Made by a program: the position numbers and the translations under genes
The notes under the pieces: generated by a model
What the model saw: only the letters and a program-made list of their open reading frames with translations
Database searches by the model: none
Told to the model about the DNA's origin: nothing
From: Bacteroidia bacterium
GTDB lineage: Bacteria; Bacteroidota; Bacteroidia; J057
NCBI GenBank assembly: GCA_030430575.1
Contig: JAUIKF010000012.1
Coordinates: 79,717-143,716, forward strand
Reading direction: 5' to 3'
Length of the DNA stretch: 64,000 bases
Shown here: positions 7,877-16,081 of the stretch, piece by piece
Layout of the letters: the number at the start of each line of letters is the position of its first letter
Numbering within the stretch: position 1 is the stretch's first letter

Positions 7877-9295
7877 ATGTTATTTAGTTCGGCACTTTTC
7901 CTGTTTCTCTTCCTTCCGACTGTTCTTGGACTGTACTATCTGATGCCTCGAAGAGGCAGGAATGGGTTGTTGCTGTTTGCCAGCCTGTTTTTCTACACCT
8001 GGGGAGAGTTTGAGTTGGTGCTGATCATGCTTACTTCAGTAGTCGTAGACTACTTCGCAGCGCTGCAAATAGACAAGGGTCATAGAAAGCTTGGACTTTC
8101 TATGACCCTTGTCACCAATTTAGGGCTATTGTGCTTTTTTAAATATGGCAATTTTGCCTACGAAAATTACCTCGCCCTTTTAGAAATATTGGGACAGGAG
8201 ACGGACGCGCTAGCAGGTTTTCGCAAAATCGCTCAACCGTTAGGCATTAGTTTTTACACCTTCCAGACGTTGTCTTATACCCTGGATGTGTACTGGGGCA
8301 AGGTAAAGGCGACGAGGAACGTTATCGACTTTGCCACTTATGTGACCTTATTTCCCCAATTGATTGCGGGTCCCATCATCCGCTATAGAGATGTCCATCT
8401 CCAACTTCGCGAAAGAGAGGAAACCAGTTCCAAGTTTGCCGTTGGAAGAGAAAGATTTATTATCGGCTTGGCGAAAAAAGTCATCCTGGCCAATTCCTTT
8501 GGCATCATAGCTGATGCAGCATTCGATACCCCAGGTGATGAATTGACCATCGGTTTTGCGTGGATGGGCCTCATTGCCTTTGTCTTTCAGCTCTATTTTG
8601 ATTTTGCGGGGTATTCTGATATGGCGATAGGGATGGGCAAAATGTTGGGCTTTGATTTCCTGGAAAACTTCAATTATCCCTATATCGCTCGGTCCCTTCA
8701 GGAATTGTGGAGGAGGTGGCATATTTCCCTCAGCAATTGGTTTCGAGACTATGTCTACTTTCCGCTTCGGAAAACCGCTTGGGGGCGCAAAAACACCAAT
8801 TGGTGTATTGTCATCCTATTTGCTGGAATAGGCTTTTGGCACGGTGCTAACTGGAATTTCCTGTTATTTGGATTGCTCCAAGCAGTCATCATTGTGTTGG
8901 AACGAATGGCGTTTAGGAGGAAGATTAAAAGTCCTTGGCGCCTTTTGTCTCATCTATATTTGATTTGGGCGGTGTGTATGTCTTTATTATTCTTCCGATC
9001 TACCTCTATCACCCAGATATGGCAATATGGAAAAGCACTTTATGGGTTTGGCTCACTTGGCTGGGGCGGGACTCATCCTTTCCTGAATTTGGAGACCCTG
9101 CTACTGACCATTTGTGCCATTGTATTATGTATCCCAACCTATCCACGGATTCAGGCTTATGTCCAACAACGCGAATTTACAGCAAAGCCTTGGCTGAAGA
9201 TCATCTACCAGGTATTCTTGCTGGTATTATTTGTATTGTGTGCCGCCTATATTGCAGCAGATACCTATAATCCTTTTATTTATTTTAGGTTTTAA
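7877..9295 (+). CDS. MBOAT O-acyltransferase (AlgI-like)
   Basis: This ~472-residue multi-span membrane protein belongs to the MBOAT family. It carries LWRRWHISLSNWFRDYVYFPL with H282 and GFWHGANWNF with the catalytic-type H322, both standard for AlgI, PatA and DltB-like proteins that pass acyl groups across the membrane to extracellular glycans. I preferred the ATG at MLFSSALFLFLFLPTV over an upstream TTG, because family members begin this way. The AlgJ/AlgX-like gene 18 bases downstream is the usual partner, so the pair probably O-acetylates a polysaccharide, presumably one made by the large cluster downstream. Confidence 0.93.
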   Translation: MLFSSALFLFLFLPTVLGLYYLMPRRGRNGLLLFASLFFYTWGEFELVLIMLTSVVVDYFAALQIDKGHRKLGLSMTLVTNLGLLCFFKYGNFAYENYLALLEILGQETDALAGFRKIAQPLGISFYTFQTLSYTLDVYWGKVKATRNVIDFATYVTLFPQLIAGPIIRYRDVHLQLREREETSSKFAVGRERFIIGLAKKVILANSFGIIADAAFDTPGDELTIGFAWMGLIAFVFQLYFDFAGYSDMAIGMGKMLGFDFLENFNYPYIARSLQELWRRWHISLSNWFRDYVYFPLRKTAWGRKNTNWCIVILFAGIGFWHGANWNFLLFGLLQAVIIVLERMAFRRKIKSPWRLLSHLYLIWAVCMSLLFFRSTSITQIWQYGKALYGFGSLGWGGTHPFLNLETLLLTICAIVLCIPTYPRIQAYVQQREFTAKPWLKIIYQVFLLVLFVLCAAYIAADTYNPFIYFRF

Positions 9296-9313
9296 CATGC
9301 AGCAGAGAATCTT

Positions 9314-10501
9314 ATGAAACGAGATTTATTCACAACAAACCGCATATTCAATGGCATCTTTATAGCTGTACTGTGCTTACCCATAGTAGCCCAGTTTTCT
9401 GGGATGGATGATCAACTCGTTCAAAGTTCTGAAAACCGTTTACTTTCCAAACTTCCCTCCATAAATAAAAAGGGGATACGCAGTTTTGTAGACCAGACAG
9501 ATGCTTGGTATGAAGACAATTTTGGCTTTAGGAATGTGCTGTTTCGCGGATATAGTACTATGAAGTATCACGGATTAGGGGTATCTCCTCTCCCCCAAAA
9601 GGTGACCAAAGGCCAAGATGATTGGCTGTATTTGAGCTTTGAAGGAGCTAATTTAAAAAAAACAACCCCCCTTCGTTTTCAAAATGGGCTAAAAAATCTT
9701 ATAGAAACCCTATCCCAAAAGAGCGAGGAGCTAGCAGCTCAAGGCATACAATTTTACTTTGCTATTGCTCCAGGCAAACAGACCGTTTGTCCTTATTATT
9801 TGCCATTGCATGTCCAAGAAGGATACATCCCTAAATTATTCTCTTATCAAAAGGCCTTGCTTACTGACCAGCAAGCTTTTCATGTAATAGACCTAAGCAA
9901 GCAGCTACCTCAAGGTCAGGCGGGGTGTGGTTGTTATCGCAAGACAGACCACCACTGGAATGACCTGGGTGCTTTTTGGGGAGCCAAAGAATTGTTGGAA
10001 ACCATACAACGGGATTTTCCGGACGTGCCAGTGCCTGACCTAAGGAATTACCATCAAACAACGGTGCCCCAAAAATGGGGTGCTCATAACAGGATGCTCA
10101 ATCTCCCGATTCAAGTTGATGAATTAATCCTTAAACCCAAACACAATCTGACCTATCACCAAGTAGAAAATAAGCACAAAGTCCTTAAAAAATTTCGGTT
10201 AGCCCCAGAAAAGTATGAAACGAGGTATCAATCCACTTCCGATTCCACCAATCACCTAAAAGCTATGATTTGGCATGACTCATTTATTGATAGAATGAAA
10301 ATGCATTTAAATGCAAGTTTTGGGGAGACCGTGTACTTTCGGAGAGCAGGGGGTATCAATCTTTGGGATAATGAACTTATCAGGAAAGAAAATCCTGATA
10401 TCCTTATTTTGGAGATTAACGAAGGCCCCCTCGCCCGATTTGCTAGGGGAATGTCACGTCCTCGTGCAAAGGAGTTTTTATTTGAAAGAGATCATAACTA
10501 G
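9314..10501 (+). CDS. AlgJ/AlgX-like acetyltransferase (SGNH-like)
   Basis: A 395-residue protein with an N-terminal signal anchor (residues about 12-28) and an AlgX/AlgJ-type SGNH hydrolase-like domain. The family's catalytic Asp-His pair is seen in YRKTDHHWNDLGAFWG, and the nucleophile region in MIWHDSFIDRM (a D-S-F motif in the right place). Members of this family take acyl groups handed over by an MBOAT partner and put them on extracellular polysaccharide. Here the MBOAT gene lies directly upstream, so they likely form one operon and one O-acetylation machine. Confidence 0.88.
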   Translation: MKRDLFTTNRIFNGIFIAVLCLPIVAQFSGMDDQLVQSSENRLLSKLPSINKKGIRSFVDQTDAWYEDNFGFRNVLFRGYSTMKYHGLGVSPLPQKVTKGQDDWLYLSFEGANLKKTTPLRFQNGLKNLIETLSQKSEELAAQGIQFYFAIAPGKQTVCPYYLPLHVQEGYIPKLFSYQKALLTDQQAFHVIDLSKQLPQGQAGCGCYRKTDHHWNDLGAFWGAKELLETIQRDFPDVPVPDLRNYHQTTVPQKWGAHNRMLNLPIQVDELILKPKHNLTYHQVENKHKVLKKFRLAPEKYETRYQSTSDSTNHLKAMIWHDSFIDRMKMHLNASFGETVYFRRAGGINLWDNELIRKENPDILILEINEGPLARFARGMSRPRAKEFLFERDHN

Positions 10502-10521
10502 TAAATTTTTTATTTTCGAAT

Positions 10522-10680
10522 ATGGCAAAACAAGGTAACCTCAAACTAAAAAATCGCTTGATCAATTTTGCCATTTTGGGGACGACTTTGCTCATCATAT
10601 TCATTGTCTATGCAGTTACATTTTCATCCTATGTGAAAGGATTAGTTAACTATGAAAAGGTCAAGAATTACCAATTTTAA
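10522..10680 (+). pseudogene. Truncated 5' end of a membrane SGNH paralogue
   Basis: The 52-codon frame MAKQGNLKLKNRLINFAI... matches only the N-terminal membrane anchor of the two intact SGNH genes at 18670 and 20476: all share a K-NRLIN start, a hydrophobic LGT-LI--IY segment and VF--Y-K--L--Y. It stops after EKVKNYQF, before the catalytic domain. Sixty bases later an IS4-type remnant begins. It is best read as a gene decapitated by an insertion or deletion. Translation into a short membrane peptide cannot be excluded. Confidence 0.65.
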
Positions 10681-10740
10681 CAAATAATCCTAATTGTTTT
10701 CCCTCTATGGCTAAAGTCGAGCTTAGGAAGGGATAAATCA

Positions 10741-11165
10741 TACTATGCCAGGCAAGTCGTCGTGGACATGGTGGTGGTCAATATCGCCCTGGGCTATGAC
10801 AAAAAGGGAGAATTGTTGTATCTCATTGGAACGATCCCAGCTCGACAACTTCCAGCAAGCTATCGAAAAAGGTGGACCATTGAAGTCTTGTTTCAAGCCT
10901 TTATAACCTCGAAGACTCCCGACTGAGGTCCCTGGAGAAATATAGAAAGCTATTTGCAGTGGTAGCTATGGCATATACCCTCTGTTGGGCCGTCGGGATA
11001 GAAGACGGAAGATCAAATCCCGTTAGACCCAAAAAACATGGATACCCTCAATATTCGGTCTTTAGAAGAGGATTAAACATCCTCAGACAGTTTTTTAAAT
11101 CCAAAATTTGCCCACAGTTTGATAGGGTCATGGCAATGGCTAACTATAGAGCCGCACCTTCTTGA
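10741..11165 (+). mobile_element. IS4-family transposase remnant (frameshifted)
   Basis: A broken reading frame encodes the C-terminal part of an IS4-type DDE transposase. The diagnostic Y-2-R-3-E-6-K signature is recognisable in YRKRWTIEVLFQAF, with the last lysine lost at the break. A frameshift then separates it from NLEDSRLRSLEKYRKLF, AMAYTLCWAVGIED, the KKHGYPQYSVFRRGL block and a short tail to the stop. The N-terminal half with the first catalytic aspartates is missing, and no terminal repeats are evident. It is inactive, and sits between two truncated SGNH gene starts, so it probably took part in their loss. Confidence 0.8.
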
Positions 11166-11200
11166 TAAACCGTCGGGTAGAGTACTTGAGACAATTCCCC

Positions 11201-11396
11201 ATGAAAAAGCAGAGAAATAAATGGCTAAAAAATCGATTCATCAATCTTTCGATTACCTTTGGCACCTTCCTCATTTTATTCCTCATATATCCTCGTTGTA
11301 TTTGATAGCTATAAAAAAAGACTTACAGGTTACAGGAAATTCTCGAAGCATGATTATAGGCTAAAACCTTTAAACATAAATGATTTAATCCATTGA
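11201..11396 (+). pseudogene. Second truncated SGNH paralogue, frameshifted
   Basis: The frame MKKQRNKWLKNRFINLSITFGTFLILFLIY again matches the N-terminal anchor of the intact SGNH genes at 18670 and 20476. A +1 shift around 11290 then breaks it. In the shifted frame the similarity goes on (VVFDSYKKRLTGYRKFSK...) before a stop at 11396. Its end runs into the antisense sulfotransferase gene by about 40 bases. No catalytic domain remains. Confidence 0.65.
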
Positions 11397-12505
11397 GCAA
11401 TTATCTTCTGAATAGAAGGTGATTTCGATTCTTTTTTTGCCTCTTCTGTAGCCATTTGCAACTTGTGAGAGATCTTTTGTTCCCAGGCTTTGTCGGAATT
11501 TAACCCTGCCTTAATCGCTTCCTGAATCTGTCGAAATACCCTTGGGTCTTCCTCAAGTATATAGCGCGATATTTCCACTAATCCTTTCTCCCCCATCACC
11601 GTATATTGGCGAGGATGAATGGAATCTTGTATCCCCAAAAACAGCTTCCTATTGGGTCGTGAGAGGTATTTTTTGGCTACCTCAGCGTTTCCTGCCCTGA
11701 AAGTCTCCCTAACAGCTTCTCTCTCCGTTTCGGTAAAAAATCGACTACTCCAGTACGTCCCGTTCTTAATCTGACCTTGGACTCGCTTCTCAAAAAGGTG
11801 AACCGTTTTTGTATTGTCTAAAGAGAGTTTATTTAACCAACGTTGGTACCTCAATTCTGGCCTGGGCCAGGAAATGTTGAAGTGCCTGGGAGGTAACTTG
11901 AAATATTGATCTAGAACTACCCCCAGAAGTGATAAAAAATCACTGAATATGTTCCCGCCTTCAAATTGACCTTTCTCAAAAGGTCGAACGATGACATTTT
12001 CTTGTCCAAACTGATCAGCCCATTGATTTACAGTAAATGCGTAGTCCAAATTGTAAAAAGGGCGCTCATAGTCAAATCGATCAAAGGGCATGTTAAAATA
12101 GCCCATTTTGACCCCATGTGCATACAGAGACTCAATCGCCCTATCCTGCGGCCTTAAGTAGATGATCACTTTAATCTGATCAGCTATTTGTTCAAATTTT
12201 GGGAAGTGAGACCATTCAATTTTCTCCGAGAATATCTCAGAAGAAATCAATACATTTTGTTTGCCCTTTGTCTCAAGTCTCAAGTCCTCCAGATAGCCCT
12301 CTATTTTTTGGGTTGGTTCAAAATGGGGATGGGGCTGCATTCGGATGGCACTCACCAAATGGTGATGTGCACCACTCTTAGCAAGGCCCGTTTTAGGGTA
12401 GTAAATCCCATTTTTCTGCAAAAGGGCTTGATTAGCCTTGAAAAACCATTGAAGCGCCGTAGTGGCGGTCTTGTGAAGTCCAACATGCAGGTAAAGTGTT
12501 TTCAA
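11354..12505 (-). CDS. Sulfotransferase-like protein
   Basis: This 383-residue protein opens with YLHVGLHKTATTALQWFF, the P-loop-like 5'-phosphosulfate-binding motif of PAPS-dependent sulfotransferases. The 3'-phosphate-binding region is seen in KVIIYLRPQDRAIESLYAHGV, with the Arg and Ser in place. Family members move sulfate from PAPS to hydroxyls of sugars or other acceptors in the cytoplasm. It is the last gene of a four-gene minus-strand unit (GT4, GT2, GT2, then this), three bases after the GT2 stop, so its acceptor is probably the glycan those enzymes build. The C-terminal ~100 residues are not recognised. Confidence 0.8.
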   Translation of the reverse strand: MKTLYLHVGLHKTATTALQWFFKANQALLQKNGIYYPKTGLAKSGAHHHLVSAIRMQPHPHFEPTQKIEGYLEDLRLETKGKQNVLISSEIFSEKIEWSHFPKFEQIADQIKVIIYLRPQDRAIESLYAHGVKMGYFNMPFDRFDYERPFYNLDYAFTVNQWADQFGQENVIVRPFEKGQFEGGNIFSDFLSLLGVVLDQYFKLPPRHFNISWPRPELRYQRWLNKLSLDNTKTVHLFEKRVQGQIKNGTYWSSRFFTETEREAVRETFRAGNAEVAKKYLSRPNRKLFLGIQDSIHPRQYTVMGEKGLVEISRYILEEDPRVFRQIQEAIKAGLNSDKAWEQKISHKLQMATEEAKKESKSPSIQKIIAQWIKSFMFKGFSL

Positions 12506-12508
12506 AAA

Positions 12509-13552
12509 CTAATTGCTTATGTAGGAAATAGCTGGGATTAATTGTTGAACCGCAAGTTGAGTAAAATGAGGATTAAGTTCTGCATCAACTCCTTGGATTT
12601 TTGATTCCAACCACCCTTTCAAGAAAAAATAATGAAGGACCGCGTCATAAAAAGCGGATAGCCCAGGATGAAACGCCCACTCATATTGATTGCCGAGCAA
12701 TAAGGCTTCCTCCTCTAGTTCCTGCCAACTGCGTGCCGACTTGGTTCGACGCTTATGTTGAAGACGGTTGATGGTTTGGTCAATCTCATGAAAGCTAGGA
12801 TGCCTATCCGCATTTTTTTTATACATAAATGCTCCCATTAAGCCCGCACGATATTGTCGTTTCGCAAACGTGAAGATATTGTGGTAATGGTAATGTTGAC
12901 ATGAAGGGCCTCCCAAATAATGGATTTCCATATGTTCTTCTTGGCAAAGCCTTGAAGCAAGTTCCGCATCCTCAAAAGCTGGATACTTAAAATTTGTGTC
13001 AAACCAGTATTCTTGCCGACGAATTAGGGTTGATTTTATAGAGACATTGGACGTATAAAAATGCCGGTAGTCATATATGTGGCCAGGTTTCATGTGAAAA
13101 TACCCAAACTGCTGTGCGCCTATCCCATCAATGTGCTTCATCAAACTATTGACTGGCAGGCGATCTGCCCATCGTGTATGGCCCAGAATGGCCACTTCTT
13201 CACGAGGGAAAAGGCGATGCGCCTTCAGGTGCAGATGGATAAAGTCCGGATCAGGTTGAATATCCGCTCCAACAAATAGAATCAAAGGCGATTCAGCCTG
13301 CTCAATCCCCAAATTGCGTGCGGCAGCAGGGCCTTGATTGTCGAGTTGTCGGAATACCTTCAGGTCAAAATGAAGGGGGGTATAACTGGCCAATACCTCA
13401 TAGCTACCATCTGTGGAAGCATCATCTACCACAATTACTTCAAAACCATGATTACCCATCTGCCAATCGTACGCCTCAAGCACCGTCTCAAGGAGATCCC
13501 TGCCATTATAACACGGCATAATCACGCTGATAAGTGGCGAGGATTTATTCAT
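12509..13552 (-). CDS. GT2 glycosyltransferase
   Basis: A GT-A fold, family 2 enzyme of 347 residues: the N-terminal SPLISVIMPCYNGRDLLETV, VVDDASTDGS, GPAAARNLG and a modified metal-binding region VGADIQPDPDF are visible. It transfers a sugar from a nucleotide donor to a growing glycan on the cytoplasmic side. Its ATG overlaps the stop of the upstream GT2 gene by one base (TAATG), so translational coupling is likely. The C-terminal ~120 residues are helical-looking without a known domain. Sugar and linkage cannot be read from sequence. Confidence 0.87.
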   Translation of the reverse strand: MNKSSPLISVIMPCYNGRDLLETVLEAYDWQMGNHGFEVIVVDDASTDGSYEVLASYTPLHFDLKVFRQLDNQGPAAARNLGIEQAESPLILFVGADIQPDPDFIHLHLKAHRLFPREEVAILGHTRWADRLPVNSLMKHIDGIGAQQFGYFHMKPGHIYDYRHFYTSNVSIKSTLIRRQEYWFDTNFKYPAFEDAELASRLCQEEHMEIHYLGGPSCQHYHYHNIFTFAKRQYRAGLMGAFMYKKNADRHPSFHEIDQTINRLQHKRRTKSARSWQELEEEALLLGNQYEWAFHPGLSAFYDAVLHYFFLKGWLESKIQGVDAELNPHFTQLAVQQLIPAISYISN

Positions 13553-14568
13553 TATTGATTAAAAAAACGCTTAAAGAATCCGGAAATGGGAGAAAAAACA
13601 CCTCTTCTGCTAGACTCTATGTCGAGATCATCCAATTGTGCCTGAATATAGGCCAAATAAGTAGCTCGGACAGGGTCGTCTCTTTGCAGCAAATCCATCG
13701 CTTTTTCTGGATGCTGACTGATGCCTTGAAGCAACATCGTAGACAAGACGCGATCCATGCCAAAGGCATAAATCGAATGGAGCAGCTGAGAAATTCGCTC
13801 TTCGGGCGCCTGAGCATACAGCCATTTCTGGCTAATGTTTTTTGGCAAATGAACCGCCAACAGCCATAAGATCTCAAATATCATGGCTGCTTCGTTTTCT
13901 CGAATCGTATTTCGGTCATGGATACGGTATTTCACTAGAGGCTGAGGAATCAGCCCAATCTCCCCATGCGCTGTGGCATGAAGGGCAAAGTCCCAGTCAT
14001 GGACATATCGCAAGGGCTTAAAGGCCAGGCCTGCTTTAAACAGTTTTCGCCGAAAAACAAAATTGGAAGTAGTGGCCAAATAATTTTCTCCCCACAAGGC
14101 TTCCCGCAAATCTTTCCCTCCCCGAAAACTCTTTTCTACCTTTGAAAGCGGCCAAGGTGGCAGGTCTTGAAAACCATGTTTGACGTCTACGCTTTCTCCC
14201 TTTTCATCAATGATCTCCAGATAGGTGCCTAATAAGGAAATTTCAGAATGAGATTCTAAATATGGAATTAAGGTAGCTAAACGATTAGGGGCAAAGACAT
14301 CATCCGAATTGAGGACGGAAATATACGCTCCCACAGCAAGGCTGAGGCCGCGATTGAGGGCAGCATGTGCACCTTGATTCTCCTGAGAAATTACCAGAAT
14401 TCGCTTGTCCTTAAAGCCTTGAATGACCTCCAGACTCCCATCTGTAGAGCCATCATCCACAATGATCAATTCAAAGGATGCCCAATCCTGGTCGAGTACA
14501 CTCTGAATAGCCTCACACACATATGCTTCGTGGTTATATGAAGGAATGATGACACTGACCTTAGGCAT
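13552..14568 (-). CDS. GT2 glycosyltransferase
   Basis: A family 2 glycosyltransferase with PKVSVIIPSYNHEAYVCEAIQSVL, IIVDDGSTDGSLEVI, the AHAALNRGL loop and the metal site SVLNSDDVFAPNRL. The later W-FALHATAHGEIGLI block is the acceptor-facing part. I took the ATG at MPKVSV; an ATG 12 codons upstream overlaps the previous gene but adds only a low-complexity Asn/Ile stretch. It is the second of four genes in a minus-strand unit. Confidence 0.88.
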   Translation of the reverse strand: MPKVSVIIPSYNHEAYVCEAIQSVLDQDWASFELIIVDDGSTDGSLEVIQGFKDKRILVISQENQGAHAALNRGLSLAVGAYISVLNSDDVFAPNRLATLIPYLESHSEISLLGTYLEIIDEKGESVDVKHGFQDLPPWPLSKVEKSFRGGKDLREALWGENYLATTSNFVFRRKLFKAGLAFKPLRYVHDWDFALHATAHGEIGLIPQPLVKYRIHDRNTIRENEAAMIFEILWLLAVHLPKNISQKWLYAQAPEERISQLLHSIYAFGMDRVLSTMLLQGISQHPEKAMDLLQRDDPVRATYLAYIQAQLDDLDIESSRRGVFSPISGFFKRFFNQ

Positions 14569-14597
14569 GGGGAAATTATTAATTGAATAATTATTGA

Positions 14598-15995
14598 TTA
14601 GCATATTTCTCGTCCAAAAAATGCTTGATCGTATTGCTGTGCTATTATTTTTGCATCCACCCTTTTGACCACCTTTTCCCGAACTTCCGTAGCATTAATA
14701 GGCTCTTGAAGCAGTTTGTCTATCGCAGCTATGAGGCTGCCCACTTCTCCGATATTGGGGACTACAACCCCTCCTCCAGTATAAGACAGGAATTCCTGAT
14801 TATTCCCTACATCTGTGGCGACCACCGCCTTGCCCATCGCCTGGGCTTCCATGATCACAAGCGGCATGCCTTCATAAGCTGATGGCAATACCAGTATGTC
14901 AATGACAGCAAGGATGTCTGAAGCGGGCTTGTAAAAGCCGCGGCGACAGAAGTTGGAGAGATGAATATCTTCCAATTGTTGTTCCACTACTTCTTCCATT
15001 TCTCCATTCCCCACCATAAAAAAATAGAGGTCTTCTCGTTTTTCCATCCGCCTGGCAAGTTCTACGAAATCTAGTGGACGCTTTTGAGGGTGAAGCCTTC
15101 CGATAAAAGCAATAATGGTTTTGTCCAGGGGTAGACCAAATTGCTGTTTTAGCTGATGCTTCCAAACAGAAGAATATAAATCTGGTGAAAAAACATGCGT
15201 ATCGATACAATGCTCGATCAACTCAATCTGAGTTAATGGAATGCCTTTTTGGGCATAGGCCTGGCAGATCAAGGGATTGGCCCCAATATGAAGGTCAAAA
15301 TCCATGACCATATGATGGTCCGCTACATATCGCTGAATCCATCCAGCCTGATAGTCATATACTTGATTGACAAAGCGGATTTCAGGGTGTCGGTTCTTTA
15401 GCAATGGGAGAATATCATAGATAAATGCAGACCCATTGGATACATAGCATATTCCGGGGTTGAATTGCTGGAAAAGAAATTCGACGAAGAGGGCGTGACG
15501 ATGAGGTTCCAATAGATCAGCCACCTCAAATACATGGGGAGTGATTTTGCGAAAAGCCTGAGCCATGTTTCCAAGGGAAGAAGGACTTGAAACGGTACTC
15601 ACCAGGACCCACCTGACGGTCGGAAGACATTTGATTACATTGAGGAGCAGGTGCTCTGCTCCTCCGACAGCAAAAAAAGGCAAATAAACCAGGGCGGTTT
15701 TTTCTATTTTTTTATCTTCATCTAGATCAGGAACTATCAGATGAAAATCGGTCCGATCTTGTTCGCTAAGGGATAAATCCTTAAGCTTATGTCGAAGTTT
15801 ATAGGGTATCACTTCCTTTTTTCTGAACCAGGGATGAATCCCCAATTGGGTCAAAAAATCATAGATAAATCTAAATGGACTGGTAAAGGCCCACCCTAAT
15901 TTAAAACTCAGCGAATTTCTTACAGCAGTCAATTCCCTCTCATAAGCGCGAATCCTTTCTTCCTGTTTTCTGATGGTATGTTTATCTCGATTCAT
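14598..15995 (-). CDS. GT4 glycosyltransferase with N-terminal tail motif
   Basis: This 465-residue protein has a GT-B fold of family 4 (glycosyl transferases group 1). Residues about 280-320 hold IAFIGRLHPQKRPLDFVELA; the later LVLPSAYEGMPLVIMEAQAMGKAVVATDVGNN is the donor-binding EX7E region. At the N-terminus (about residues 10-50) it carries a short charged helix followed by NSLSFKLGWAFTSPFRFIYDF, a version of the SWRxTxPLR-like motif found at the ends of six other proteins in this window. It heads the minus-strand unit ending with the sulfotransferase at 11354. Confidence 0.9.
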   Translation of the reverse strand: MNRDKHTIRKQEERIRAYERELTAVRNSLSFKLGWAFTSPFRFIYDFLTQLGIHPWFRKKEVIPYKLRHKLKDLSLSEQDRTDFHLIVPDLDEDKKIEKTALVYLPFFAVGGAEHLLLNVIKCLPTVRWVLVSTVSSPSSLGNMAQAFRKITPHVFEVADLLEPHRHALFVEFLFQQFNPGICYVSNGSAFIYDILPLLKNRHPEIRFVNQVYDYQAGWIQRYVADHHMVMDFDLHIGANPLICQAYAQKGIPLTQIELIEHCIDTHVFSPDLYSSVWKHQLKQQFGLPLDKTIIAFIGRLHPQKRPLDFVELARRMEKREDLYFFMVGNGEMEEVVEQQLEDIHLSNFCRRGFYKPASDILAVIDILVLPSAYEGMPLVIMEAQAMGKAVVATDVGNNQEFLSYTGGGVVVPNIGEVGSLIAAIDKLLQEPINATEVREKVVKRVDAKIIAQQYDQAFFGREIC

Positions 15996-16081
15996 TAAAG
16001 CTTCCTTTTACCAACCCTCAAATTTTTATTAACATTTTTCGTCATATCACCCTAGCCAATTTTCGCCTTCTATTTCAGGCT

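Noticed and set aside
7877..10501. A complete alginate cluster
   Set aside because: Only AlgI- and AlgJ-like proteins are present; Alg8, Alg44, AlgK, AlgE and others are absent, so it is a general O-acetylation pair.
10959..11165. Stand-alone small gene
   Set aside because: The residues continue an IS4-type transposase after a frameshift, so this is part of a remnant and not a separate gene.
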